Below, one piece after another: positions 1 through 7,193 of a DNA stretch of 28,238 nucleotides; position 1 is the first letter of the stretch, and each line of letters opens with the position of its first letter. Location of the stretch: positions 2,961 to 31,198 of the forward strand of contig DHVJ01000035.1 in assembly GCA_002412595.1 (NCBI GenBank). Reading direction: 5' to 3'. A program made the position numbers and the translations under genes. This DNA is from Anaerolineaceae bacterium UBA5211 (GTDB lineage Bacteria > Chloroflexota > Anaerolineae > Anaerolineales > Anaerolineaceae). Under the pieces are notes generated by a model that was not told where the DNA came from, made no database searches, and worked only from the letters and a program-made list of their open reading frames with translations.

Positions 1-23
1 AATTGATTATAATAAGTTTGTGT

Positions 24-58
24 TGTGAAGGGAGCAGATTACTCTGCTTCCCTTCACA
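24..58 (-). other. Long hairpin downstream of the srlE-like gene
   Basis: A 15-bp stem with one bulged base (arms 24-38 and 43-58, loop TTAC) lies just after the stop of the PTS IIC gene at 75. On the minus strand it is followed by ACACAAACTT, not a U-run, so it is not a typical intrinsic terminator. A 3' stabilising or processing hairpin inside the operon is possible, since the missing PTS parts should lie further left. Confidence 0.55.
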
Positions 59-74
59 CACCCCTTCCTAAATC

Positions 75-605
75 TTAGGAATAAAGCCCGAAACTTGCTA
101 ACCAAGCTAAAACAACTGAAAGCGGCCCAGTGAAGAAGCGGGAGATTAAGACTGCCGGCACACCAATTTCAACCGTCTCCGGTTCCGCCTCACCCAGAGA
201 AAGACCCACAGGGATAAAATCACAACCGACTTGAGGGTTGATTGCGAATAAGGCAGGTAATGCCATTTGTGGCGGAATTTCACCTTGTCCAATCAAAGTA
301 CCTAAAAGAGTGCCAATGATTTGCGCGATTACTGCGCCAGGTCCCAACAGTGGGGAGAGAACGGGGAAACCGACGATCAACGACATCACCACCAACCCAA
401 CCAGGTTGGATGCTAAAGGAGCCAGCGTATTCGCCAGGAAGTTGCCCACACCGGATGCTAAAATGATACCGATGATCATTGAAATGAATGCCATGAAAGG
501 CAAAACATTCTTTAATACCTGGTCGATTGAGTCACGCCCTGCTTGATAGAGGATGCCAACAACTTTTCCAACAGCCCGGCCAATTTTCTCAAGAAATTTA
601 GTCAT
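75..605 (-). CDS. PTS glucitol/sorbitol IIC component, C-terminal SrlE-type domain without IIB
   Basis: This 176-aa membrane protein matches the C-terminal half of enterobacterial SrlE (EIIBC-Gut). Conserved blocks include GRDSIDQVLKNVLPFMAF, GPGAVIAQIIGTLLG and the FAINPQVGCDFIPVGLSL loop followed by SRFFTG. SrlE of E. coli is about 320 aa, with an N-terminal cytosolic IIB domain carrying the phospho-cysteine; that half is absent here. The protein starts directly at the IIC boundary with its own Shine-Dalgarno site (AGGAGA, 7 nt from the ATG). It lies 9 nt after the srlA-like gene, so the two are surely co-translated parts of one permease. A separate IIB gene and IIA would be expected beyond the left edge. 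The substrate (glucitol or a related polyol) is inferred from family membership only. Confidence 0.88.
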   Translation of the reverse strand: MTKFLEKIGRAVGKVVGILYQAGRDSIDQVLKNVLPFMAFISMIIGIILASGVGNFLANTLAPLASNLVGLVVMSLIVGFPVLSPLLGPGAVIAQIIGTLLGTLIGQGEIPPQMALPALFAINPQVGCDFIPVGLSLGEAEPETVEIGVPAVLISRFFTGPLSVVLAWLASFGLYS

Positions 606-614
606 GATAATCTC

Positions 615-1157
615 CTAACTCTCTTTCGCAGTTTTACGGCCCATCATAACGGCGGTGATACCTTCGGTGACAACACCGCGGATCAGGATCACAACCAAAC
701 CGACCAGAAAATAGCGGATCGCCAGATCGCCCAATGACAAACCGAGCGCGGTAATGCCGGAGGCAATACCAGCCCATACAAAATATTCACCAGGATTGAT
801 ATGAGGAAACAATCCCAATGGGGGGTGGACGAAACTGACAGCGGAATCGTAAAACGCTGGTTTGTAGCGTTCTGGCAGGAAACGGCCCATTGTATATGCC
901 ATTGGATTGGTGAAAAAGAACACTGCGACGAAAGGCAGGATCATATAGCGCAATGGATAATACAGGATCCCTGGCCGTGCAGCCACTTTTCCAAGATTCT
1001 CAACCTTCTCCGGTCCAATAAATGCAATCAATGCATTCACTGCCGTCATAAGGACGATCAACAACGGGACTATATCGACCACAAGGCCCACAAATGTTTC
1101 GCCGCCTTGCTGGAACAATCCTATGAAACCTTCAGCAAATCTTGCTAATGCTTCCAT
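615..1157 (-). CDS. srlA: PTS glucitol/sorbitol IIC2 component (SrlA/GutA-like)
   Basis: This 180-aa polytopic membrane protein aligns along its whole length with E. coli SrlA (about 187 aa). Shared stretches include GFIGLFQQGGETFVGLV, GRFLPERYKPAFYDSAVSF, the GLFPHINPGEYFVWAGIASG block and the C-terminal LVGLVVILIRGVVT helix. In the known system SrlA and the C-terminal part of SrlE together form the membrane channel that takes up the polyol while it is phosphorylated. GGAGG lies 9 nt upstream of the ATG at 1157. It sits between gutM and the SrlE-type gene in one operon. The HPr/EI phosphorelay is not in this window. Confidence 0.92.
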   Translation of the reverse strand: MEALARFAEGFIGLFQQGGETFVGLVVDIVPLLIVLMTAVNALIAFIGPEKVENLGKVAARPGILYYPLRYMILPFVAVFFFTNPMAYTMGRFLPERYKPAFYDSAVSFVHPPLGLFPHINPGEYFVWAGIASGITALGLSLGDLAIRYFLVGLVVILIRGVVTEGITAVMMGRKTAKES

Positions 1158-1230
1158 TCTGAATAACCTCCATATTTTTTTTGTTTTTTTCTACATATTT
1201 TCGCTAACTATATTTAATCCTCTCCTATAG

Positions 1231-1241
1231 CGCACCTCCTT
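1231..1241 (-). promoter_or_regulatory. Orphan perfect Shine-Dalgarno sequence
   Basis: Just after the gutM stop, the minus strand reads AAGGAGGTGCG, an almost ideal anti-16S match, but no ATG, GTG or TTG opens a reading frame of useful length 5-10 nt downstream. The srlA start is about 75 nt further on and has its own GGAGG. Confidence 0.4.
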
Positions 1242-1244
1242 GTA

Positions 1245-1700
1245 TTAAAGTTGATCTGTTAAATTACCAGATGAATTAATAGTAGGTATTCCATTTGGCG
1301 GTTCTTCTTTTTTCTCAGCCGCTTTCTCTTTGGCCTTTTCTATTTCTTCAACCGCATTTTGGAAAGCAGTACGAATTTTCTTGGAAATCGGTAATGCCAC
1401 TTCCTCGTCCAGGATATCTTTGGTGGTAAACCCTTCCAATCCCTTTACGGGTTTTAAACCAGCAAATACAGTCCATCCGGAAAACTGTTCTGCATGCAGA
1501 ATCTTCTCGTTTTGATCGATGACCAGAACCGCATAGACACGCCGCTTATACATCGATCCGGACATTCCGGTTGCGGTAACACCTTCTTTGCGCAATTCAG
1601 ACAACCGTTTTTGAAAACGTCTCATCTGCAAGTATGTCATGCCAAATTGAATTATCCATGCCAGTACAAAAGCAATAATCAGCGTTGAACCTAATTTCAT
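1245..1700 (-). CDS. gutM: GutM-family protein of the glucitol operon
   Basis: This 151-aa protein has an N-terminal membrane helix (about residues 5-24, LIIAFVLAWIIQFGMTYLQ). A GutM/SrlM core follows: QMRRFQKRLSELRKEG, GMSGSMYKRRVYAVLVID, ILHAEQFSGWTVFAGLKPVKGLEGF. The tail is charged and rich in Lys/Glu (about 110-135). In E. coli GutM is described as an activator of the sorbitol operon, but the family has a clear membrane anchor and its mechanism is not settled. It is placed between the SorC-type regulator and the permease genes, the order commonly seen in Firmicutes-type glucitol operons. Eighteen bases separate it from the regulator gene. Confidence 0.85.
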   Translation of the reverse strand: MKLGSTLIIAFVLAWIIQFGMTYLQMRRFQKRLSELRKEGVTATGMSGSMYKRRVYAVLVIDQNEKILHAEQFSGWTVFAGLKPVKGLEGFTTKDILDEEVALPISKKIRTAFQNAVEEIEKAKEKAAEKKEEPPNGIPTINSSGNLTDQL

Positions 1701-1718
1701 CTTTATCCTATTCCCTTT

Positions 1719-2663
1719 TTACTCGAGCAATTTTTGACCGATTTTTACATCGGTAATGAGGACGTTTAAATAATTTCCATGCAATGCAGCTTTGACAACT
1801 TCGAATTTTTCAGGTCCAGCCGCTATACCAACCAACTTTTTGATATTCTTATATTCTTCAATCTTCAGTCCGATAATGCGGTCATTTATCTCATTCTCAA
1901 TTGCGCACCCATCGCCATCTATAAAGTGCAAACCAATATCCCCAACCGCTCCCTGTGTTTCCAATTCTTCCAATTCGCTTGAAGAAAGAATTCCGGATTG
2001 GATAACCGGTGAGCTGGGGCTTGGCCGCCCAAGTCCGATCAAACCGATATCTGAGCTGCAGCCCAATTTCAAGGTTTCTTTTATCTGCTGATCCTGCAGT
2101 AACGCATCACATATCTCCTTGGTAGGCACAATACCGGGAGCAGAAAGCAACCGCGCTTTGGCGCCAAAAGATTGCGCCATTCGTATCGTGAGATCCGCCC
2201 CATACATATCGGCTTCCGAAGAACCTAATCCGCCCAATAGCTGAACGACCTTTACGCCAGGCCAATTGTTATTATGCAGCGCTTCAACAACAGCCAGCAA
2301 CGTACCTCCCCAAGTCAGCCCAACAACTTCATTTCCGGTAATAATCCGATCCAGAAACACGGCTGTGGCGTTGCCAATACCCATTAGCGTGCGCCGGTGA
2401 TCATCCTTTGATGGAACGAGAATGACTTCATCTATTTTGTATTTTTTTTCAATTTGGTTTTCTAAATCGTAGAATGCATCAATTTTCGGCTCGATGATTG
2501 AAATCTGAACAATCTTTTCTTGCCGGGCTTTTTCTAGTAATCTCCCCACCTTAATCCGTGATAATCCAAACCGCAGTCCAATTTCCTGCTGGGTATAACC
2601 GTCCTCATAATATGCATGGGCGATTTTATACATTAATTTTTGAGTATTCGGATCAGCGGCCAT
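1719..2663 (-). CDS. SorC/DeoR-type sugar-responsive transcriptional regulator
   Basis: This 314-aa protein has an N-terminal helix-turn-helix (about residues 12-50: AYYEDGYTQQEIGLRFGLSRIKVGRLLEKAR). A SorC-family sugar-phosphate-binding domain follows, with NATAVFLDRIITGNEVVGLTWGGTL, VVQLLGGLG and the C-terminal VGIAAGPEKFEVVKAALHGNYLNVLITD block. Such proteins bind a phosphorylated sugar and control the adjoining operon. It is the first gene of the PTS operon, about 37 nt from the predicted transcription start, and the operator-like repeats at 2670-2700 lie between start site and gene, so autoregulation is likely. Only a weak purine stretch (AAAGAAG) precedes the ATG. The effector is not known; a polyol phosphate is inferred from context. 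Confidence 0.88.
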   Translation of the reverse strand: MAADPNTQKLMYKIAHAYYEDGYTQQEIGLRFGLSRIKVGRLLEKARQEKIVQISIIEPKIDAFYDLENQIEKKYKIDEVILVPSKDDHRRTLMGIGNATAVFLDRIITGNEVVGLTWGGTLLAVVEALHNNNWPGVKVVQLLGGLGSSEADMYGADLTIRMAQSFGAKARLLSAPGIVPTKEICDALLQDQQIKETLKLGCSSDIGLIGLGRPSPSSPVIQSGILSSSELEELETQGAVGDIGLHFIDGDGCAIENEINDRIIGLKIEEYKNIKKLVGIAAGPEKFEVVKAALHGNYLNVLITDVKIGQKLLE

Positions 2664-2669
2664 CTTCTT

Positions 2670-2700
2670 TGTTCATATGCTCATGCTTGTTCTTATGTTC
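2670..2700 (-). promoter_or_regulatory. Tandem operator-like repeat downstream of the PTS operon promoter
   Basis: Read on the minus strand there are two copies of GARCATAWGAACA: GAACATAAGAACA (2700-2688) and GAGCATATGAACA (2682-2670). They match at 11 of 13 positions and repeat with an 18-bp period. They begin at the predicted +1, where a bound repressor would block transcription. Assignment to the SorC-type regulator is inference from position. Confidence 0.55.
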
Positions 2701-2706
2701 ATTGGC

Positions 2707-2735
2707 ATTATAGCATAAACAAATTTCAAATTCAA
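2707..2735 (-). promoter_or_regulatory. Sigma-70-type promoter of the sorC-gutM-srlAE operon
   Basis: The minus strand has -35 TTGAAT (2735-2730), an exact 17-bp spacer ending in TGC (extended -10) and -10 TATAAT (2712-2707). The predicted start is near 2700, about 37 nt before the regulator ATG. Confidence 0.75.
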
Positions 2736-2955
2736 GAATTTTTATTGCAACTTTGTGAGAATTTTCTCAACAATAATTGGCGGGCAGATCAACATATTGT
2801 TCCAGAAAAATATACAAAAATGCTTGTATAAAATAAAAGCAGCTGCCTTTTATATTTAATAGAAATCTGTGTAAATCAAAACAATATCCGTGCTCATCAG
2901 TGGAAAACGTTAAAAAAAGCGCAAACGAGATTAATTTTGGTTTTGAATAAGTGAA

Positions 2956-2985
2956 TTCATGGCGATAGAACATTTATGCTATAAT
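2956..2985 (+). promoter_or_regulatory. Probable recA promoter
   Basis: A perfect -10 TATAAT (2980-2985) is preceded by the extended TG (TGC) and, 18 bp further up, a weak -35 TTCATG (2956-2961). Start is predicted near 2992, about 42 nt before the recA ATG. A second TATAAT lies at 2994-2999. No complete LexA-type box (GAAC-N4-GTTC) was seen; only the half GAAC at 2968-2971 is present. Confidence 0.6.
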
Positions 2986-3033
2986 AGTAGTTGTATAATT
3001 TTGTCAATTAAAGAAATCAATCGGAGATAACCT

Positions 3034-4140
3034 ATGCCCGCTAAACCTACCAAACCCAACCAACCCGAGATCCCCAACCAACCTGCCGGAAAAGTTGACG
3101 AAGCCAAACAGGCCGTCCTCAACAAAGCCCTGGACGACATCACCAAACGCTACGGCGAAGGCTCCATCGTACGCCTGGGCGATGCGCACCATCTGGAAGT
3201 GGCCGTCATTCCCACCGGCTCCATCTCATTGGATATTGCCCTGGGTGTGGGCGGCGTTCCCCGCGCGCGCGTCACAGAGATCTATGGCCCCGAATCCTCC
3301 GGCAAAACCACCCTCTGTCTGCACCTGGCTGCTGAAGCCCAGAAGATGGGCGGCACGGTAGCTTTTGTGGATATGGAGCACGCGCTCGACCCGGCTTACG
3401 CCTCCAAAGTAGGTGTGGATATCGAAAACCTGCTCATTTCCCAGCCCGACACAGGCGAGCAAGCACTTGAGATCGTACAAACCCTGGTCCGTTCCGGTGC
3501 TTTAGACCTGGTCGTGGTCGATTCCGTAGCCGCCCTGGTGCCCCAATCCGAAATTGATGGGGATATGGGCGACGCTACCATGGGCATGCAGGCCCGCCTG
3601 ATGTCCCAGGCCCTGCGCAAGCTCTCCGGCGCCATCAACCAGACCCGCACCGCCGTGGTTTTCACCAACCAGCTGCGCCAAAAGATCGGTGTTTATTTCG
3701 GCAACCCCGAAACCACTCCCGGCGGCATGGCGCTCAAATTCTATGCTTCCGTGCGCATGGACGTGCGCCGCATTCAATCCATCAAATCCGGCACCGAGAT
3801 CATCGGCAACCGCACCCGTGTGCGCGTGGTCAAAAATAAAGTTGCCCCGCCCTTCCGCACAGCCGAATTCGACATCATGTACAACGAAGGCATTTCCCGC
3901 GCCGGCGACATCATCGACCTGGGTGCCACCCTGGACGTCATCACCAAACGCGGCGCTTTTTATTCCTTCGGCGACACACGCATCGGTCAGGGCCGCGAGA
4001 ACGCCAAAGAATTCCTGCGCCAAAATCCCGAAATCTTCGCGGAGGTGGAAAAAGCCGTGCGCGAACAGGCCATGGGCGGCGGAATCAATATGTTCGGCAT
4101 GGATGACGGAGATACCCCCACCGAAGAATCCGAAGATTAG
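3034..4140 (+). CDS. recA: Recombinase RecA
   Basis: This 368-aa protein shows all RecA landmarks. Walker A is GPESSGKTT (residues 85-93), followed by VDMEHALDPAYA, the Walker B stretch LDLVVVDSVAAL, loop L1 (EIDGDMGDATMGMQARLMSQALRK region) and the FTNQLRQKIGVYFGNPETTPGG segment with loop L2. RecA forms filaments on single-stranded DNA, promotes strand exchange and triggers the SOS response. The N-terminus has a Pro/Lys-rich extension of about 20 residues before the usual helix (KQAVLNKALDDITKRYGEGSIVRLGD). The ATG is preceded by GGAGA about 7 nt upstream. It is transcribed alone: its own promoter lies upstream and a strong terminator follows 10 nt after the stop. Codon use is visibly more GC-rich than in the PTS genes to the left. 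Confidence 0.98.
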   Translation: MPAKPTKPNQPEIPNQPAGKVDEAKQAVLNKALDDITKRYGEGSIVRLGDAHHLEVAVIPTGSISLDIALGVGGVPRARVTEIYGPESSGKTTLCLHLAAEAQKMGGTVAFVDMEHALDPAYASKVGVDIENLLISQPDTGEQALEIVQTLVRSGALDLVVVDSVAALVPQSEIDGDMGDATMGMQARLMSQALRKLSGAINQTRTAVVFTNQLRQKIGVYFGNPETTPGGMALKFYASVRMDVRRIQSIKSGTEIIGNRTRVRVVKNKVAPPFRTAEFDIMYNEGISRAGDIIDLGATLDVITKRGAFYSFGDTRIGQGRENAKEFLRQNPEIFAEVEKAVREQAMGGGINMFGMDDGDTPTEESED

Positions 4141-4150
4141 AGATGACCTA

Positions 4151-4180
4151 AGGGAGCGTTTTTACGCTCCCTTTTTTTTT
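4151..4180 (+). terminator. Intrinsic terminator of recA
   Basis: A perfect 9-bp stem AGGGAGCGT/ACGCTCCCT with a TTTT loop (4151-4172) is followed by a run of T to 4180. Confidence 0.93.
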
Positions 4181-4254
4181 ATTTTCAATAAGTTTTTCTC
4201 CCTTTTCCCCCGCTTTCGCCCCTTCTGGCAAGAATATTGCACCTTTATAGGGTG

Positions 4255-5217
4255 ATGAAAGCAATACACTCTTCAAACAGCAAGTCATCGCTCTGGATAA
4301 CCCTGACCGGTATCATACTGGCCCTGCTTTTATGCGTGGTGGGCACCAGCATGGTCTTGGTTGTCTATCCGCAGTCGAGTTCATTCTTCAGTTCCATCCT
4401 GGCAACCGGAGAAAAGATGATCTCGCAGGATCAGGGCGGTTTGTTCCAGGCCTCGCAGCCCACGCCTTTCCAGCCCGGCCCGGTCTATACCCCCATGCCT
4501 GCCTCGCTCGCAGATCAGCAGCTCACGCCGCAGCCGGCAGCCGCCTCCCAGAACCAACCTGATCCGGGCCAGCTGGCTTATGCGCCCGAAGCCCAGCAGG
4601 GAGCGCCTGAAGTGCAATCGGATGAAGTTGAATCCAGTGAGAGCAACGCGGCAATTCCCATGTCGGCTTATGTCAATGGATTGAAGGGCACCCCGCAGCT
4701 CTATACGCTGGATTGTGAAGCCCAGGCTTCCGTAGATTGGGCCAAATTCTTTGGGGTCGAGATCAACGAATTAGAGTTTATCGACCGCATGCCGAGATCG
4801 GACGACCCTGAAACCGGCTTTGTCGGGAAGATCAACGGCCCCATGGGCCAGATCCCGCCCAATGATTATGGCATCCATGCCTCTCCCATTGCCGCCCTGC
4901 TCAAAGAATACGGCTTGCCTGCCAAGGCCAAGCACGATTGGGATTTTGCCGGCCTCAAACGTGAAATTGCCGCCGGCCAACCCGTCATCGTTTGGATTGT
5001 CAACCTGCCTTTTGAAATTAATACACAGGAATACACGGCTCCTAACGGCAGCACCACCCTTGTGGCCCCCTTTGAACATACCTGGATCGTTACCGGGTAC
5101 AACGCTTCCACCGTTACGGTTGTGGATAGTGAGTGGACTTACAACGTCAACACCACCACTTTCATGGAACGTTGGGAAGCGCTCGGTAAACAGGCCATCA
5201 TCTACACCGGTGACTGA
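4255..5217 (+). CDS. Membrane-anchored or secreted C39-like papain-fold protein
   Basis: This 320-aa protein begins with an N-terminal hydrophobic segment (about residues 12-38, ITLTGIILALLLCVVGTSMVLVVY) acting as anchor or signal. A long low-complexity Pro/Gln/Ala-rich linker follows (about 60-130), then a C-terminal domain of the Peptidase_C39_2 type. Candidate catalytic residues are Cys154 in LDCEAQAS, His275 in FEHTWIVTGY and Asp291 in VVDSEW, in the usual papain-fold order. The protein is therefore probably a cell-surface cysteine peptidase or related hydrolase; the substrate is unknown. The ATG at 4255 is preferred; in-frame TTG (4237) and GTG (4252) lie just upstream, and no strong Shine-Dalgarno site supports any of them. 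It follows the recA terminator, so it needs its own promoter, which I could not place. Confidence 0.78.
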   Translation: MKAIHSSNSKSSLWITLTGIILALLLCVVGTSMVLVVYPQSSSFFSSILATGEKMISQDQGGLFQASQPTPFQPGPVYTPMPASLADQQLTPQPAAASQNQPDPGQLAYAPEAQQGAPEVQSDEVESSESNAAIPMSAYVNGLKGTPQLYTLDCEAQASVDWAKFFGVEINELEFIDRMPRSDDPETGFVGKINGPMGQIPPNDYGIHASPIAALLKEYGLPAKAKHDWDFAGLKREIAAGQPVIVWIVNLPFEINTQEYTAPNGSTTLVAPFEHTWIVTGYNASTVTVVDSEWTYNVNTTTFMERWEALGKQAIIYTGD

Positions 5218-5316
5218 TTCCTGACCATCTTGCGCGCAGGAGCAACCCATTCGTGCATTTTCCCGTATATCGTAGTGAATTTCATAAAATTTATTCTTCA
5301 CCAACAAGGAGTTATG

Positions 5317-5739
5317 ATGTCAAGCAACGATATACCTGCTGCCGGAAAGCGCTTCGGTTATTTTTTAACGATCCTGATTAATTTCGCTATGATCTATGTG
5401 GCCAATAACCTGCTGGTCTGGAATGTACCCTATCTCACCAACGACTTTATGCGCTGCCTGTGGGCCGTCAACCTGTCCTTTGCCGTCACCATTTTCACGA
5501 ATTTCATTTTCATCTTCTTTGACCGCAAATGGTTCCACAGTTTGATGGAAGCCTTCGGGACCATCTTTTCTTTTCTGTCCACCTATGTCTTCTGGCAGAT
5601 TTTTCCCTTGGATCTCACCGAAACCTGGGCTTACTGGGTCGATATCGCCTTAGTCATCCTGATGGTTCTTATCGCCTTTTCTTTCATCTCGCAGATTATG
5701 CACGCCATCCGCCAATATCGCCGCGACTCGCGTGCTTAA
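5317..5739 (+). CDS. Small four-helix membrane protein of unknown function
   Basis: This protein of 140 aa starts at the ATG of 5317, chosen because AAGGAG (5306-5311) sits 5 nt upstream; the adjacent ATG at 5314 is an alternative. The sequence shows about four hydrophobic helices (roughly residues 12-33, 43-65, 73-95 and 103-127) and a short basic C-terminus (RQYRRDSRA). I do not recognise a family. It lies about 100 nt behind the C39-like gene on the same strand and may be co-transcribed with it. The convergent xdhC-like gene ends only 15 nt after its stop, with no hairpin between them. Confidence 0.72.
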   Translation: MSSNDIPAAGKRFGYFLTILINFAMIYVANNLLVWNVPYLTNDFMRCLWAVNLSFAVTIFTNFIFIFFDRKWFHSLMEAFGTIFSFLSTYVFWQIFPLDLTETWAYWVDIALVILMVLIAFSFISQIMHAIRQYRRDSRA

Positions 5740-5754
5740 ATCTTCGCCAGAAAT

Positions 5755-6804
5755 TTATTCAACTTTGCCGTAACGGTGCGCGGTAATTTCCGCCAGCATC
5801 GCCAGGGCAATTTCTTCCGGAGTCCGCGCGCCGATATCCATTCCCACCGGCGCGTGGATTTTTTCCACCTGCTCACGCGGGAATCCTTCTTCCTCCAGCA
5901 ATTTGAAGCGCCGTACTTTGGTTGTACGCGATGCCAGCATGCCGATATATGTGGCGCCTGCCTTCAATGCTGCGCCTGCCGCGGGTAGATCCAGCTTATC
6001 ATCGTGGCTGGCCAGCAGCACATAATCTCCGCTGTTGAGTTGGATCTTCTCCAGTCCTTCAACCGGCCAATCTGCGTGCATTTCATCCACTTCCGGGAAC
6101 CGTTCCTGGGTTGCGAAAGTTTTGCGTGGGTCGATCAGTATGGTGTAATATCCCAACAATTTGGCCATCTTCACAAAGGCAATGGATACATGCGCCCCGC
6201 CAATGACCACCAACCGCGGCGAGGGTTTACCTACATCCACGTAGATCTGGCCCGCTGCCGTTTCGATGATTTGCGAGCTTTCCGTACGCATCATCTCTTC
6301 TAATTTGGGGAACAGACTGCGCTCCACCCAGGCGGCTGCGTTGGGGTCAATTTTTCCACCTCGGTTTTCCAATATACAAGTATGTCCAAATTTTTTGCCG
6401 GAAAGCAGCACCAATAACATAAATGGCAGTCGCGCTTCCTGCAGCGCGCTGATCTTATCAACCACGATGCGGTCAAAGTCACCCTCTCCGCTGGAGTAGA
6501 TCGGCTGCAGCATCACGTCAATTTCTCCGCCGCACATCAGGCCCACTGACCAGGCCGTATCGTCTGTCACGCCGTAATGCAGCAGCTTGGGCTGCCGGCT
6601 GCGCATGCAAGCCAAAGCTTCCACAATGACCGCATTTTCCACGCATCCGCCGCTGATAGAGCCGGTAATTTCGCTGTCTTCATTGATCGCCATTTTCGCG
6701 CCCACAGGCCGCATGGCGGAACCTTTTTTTGATACTACGAAAGCAATAACGGTCTGTTTGCCTTCATTTGACCATTTCTTCAGAGCTTCGATAACTTCGT
6801 CCAT
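5755..6804 (-). CDS. XdhC/CoxI-family protein
   Basis: This 349-aa protein has the two-part XdhC architecture. The N-terminal XdhC_CoxI region carries KKGSAMRPVGAKMAI and GSISGGCVENAVIVEA. The C-terminal Rossmann-like domain carries PRLVVIGGAHVSIAFVKMAKLLGY, LLASHDDKLDLPAAGAAL and YIGMLASRTTK, and ends in the family signature IHAPVGMDIGARTPEEIALAMLAEI. Family members help load or sulfurate the molybdenum cofactor of xanthine dehydrogenase-like enzymes. No molybdenum hydroxylase gene is present nearby, so the client enzyme must be encoded elsewhere. The minus-strand leader has AAGG upstream of the ATG at 6804. It is transcribed divergently from the DUF2892 gene. Confidence 0.9.
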   Translation of the reverse strand: MDEVIEALKKWSNEGKQTVIAFVVSKKGSAMRPVGAKMAINEDSEITGSISGGCVENAVIVEALACMRSRQPKLLHYGVTDDTAWSVGLMCGGEIDVMLQPIYSSGEGDFDRIVVDKISALQEARLPFMLLVLLSGKKFGHTCILENRGGKIDPNAAAWVERSLFPKLEEMMRTESSQIIETAAGQIYVDVGKPSPRLVVIGGAHVSIAFVKMAKLLGYYTILIDPRKTFATQERFPEVDEMHADWPVEGLEKIQLNSGDYVLLASHDDKLDLPAAGAALKAGATYIGMLASRTTKVRRFKLLEEEGFPREQVEKIHAPVGMDIGARTPEEIALAMLAEITAHRYGKVE

Positions 6805-6913
6805 GCTAAGACCTTTTTATTTTCCAATATTATTTAATAAGAAATTAATACACCACATACAAATAATAAATATTTACTTTATATGCTAATTATAAATAGA
6901 TATGGAGGTTATG

Positions 6914-7111
6914 ATGAAACAAAATATGAGTAACACAGACCGGTATGTTCGTGCCATCGTGGCTGTTGTTGTTGCAGCGCTGATTTACTTCAATGTGCTC
7001 ACCGGAACAGCCGCAGTTGTATTAGGCATTGTTGCCGGAGTTTTTCTGCTGACCGCTTTGGTTGGTTTTTGCCCGCTCTATACCCTTTTCAAATTTTCAA
7101 CCAAAAAATAA
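6914..7111 (+). CDS. DUF2892 (YgaP-type) small membrane protein
   Basis: This 65-aa protein begins with a short polar head (MSNTDRYVRAIVA). Two hydrophobic helices follow (about 12-30 and 34-52), and it ends in the typical LVGFCPLYTLFKF motif of DUF2892. The ATG at 6914 is chosen because GGAGG (6904-6908) lies 5 nt upstream; ATGs at 6902 and 6911 are badly spaced. In other bacteria this domain forms the membrane tail of rhodanese-type YgaP proteins, but here it stands alone. Its function is unknown. A strong terminator follows 21 nt after the stop. Confidence 0.85.
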   Translation: MKQNMSNTDRYVRAIVAVVVAALIYFNVLTGTAAVVLGIVAGVFLLTALVGFCPLYTLFKFSTKK

Positions 7112-7132
7112 TTATTATCAAGCAATCTTATA

Positions 7133-7171
7133 AAGAAGAGAGACCGCGAAAACGGTCTCTCTTCTTTTTTT
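7133..7171. terminator. Intrinsic terminator between convergent genes
   Basis: A perfect 14-bp stem (arms 7133-7146 and 7153-7166, loop CGAAAA) is followed on the plus strand by T's to 7171. It ends the DUF2892 transcript, and because the stem ends in A/T-rich pairs it may also stop the ahcY transcript from the other side. Confidence 0.93.
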
Positions 7172-7193
7172 AATTCTCAACTTCAAAACAGGT

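Larger units (their letters stand above)
2664..3033. other. Divergent intergenic region between sorC-type gene and recA
   Basis: This 370-bp AT-rich gap contains the minus-strand PTS promoter with operator-like repeats (2670-2735), a degenerate ATCTGTG-type repeat (2865-2907) and the recA promoter (2956-2985). No convincing reading frame was seen on either strand between 2740 and 2950. Confidence 0.7.

Noticed and set aside
75..614. SrlE gene broken by frameshift
   Set aside because: The region upstream of the IIC start is the srlA stop only 9 nt away, and the gene has its own Shine-Dalgarno site, so this is a genuine split arrangement and not a damaged IIBC gene.
2767..2973. Small minus-strand reading frame in the recA upstream gap
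   Set aside because: Composition is that of random AT-rich DNA, there is no ribosome site, and it runs across the recA promoter region.
2960..2990. LexA/SOS box in the recA promoter
   Set aside because: Only one half-site (GAAC at 2968) is present, with no matching GTTC at the right spacing.
3502..4023. 173-aa reading frame antisense to recA
   Set aside because: It lies entirely within recA and is explained by GC-rich codon bias of the sense strand; it shows no protein-like features of its own.
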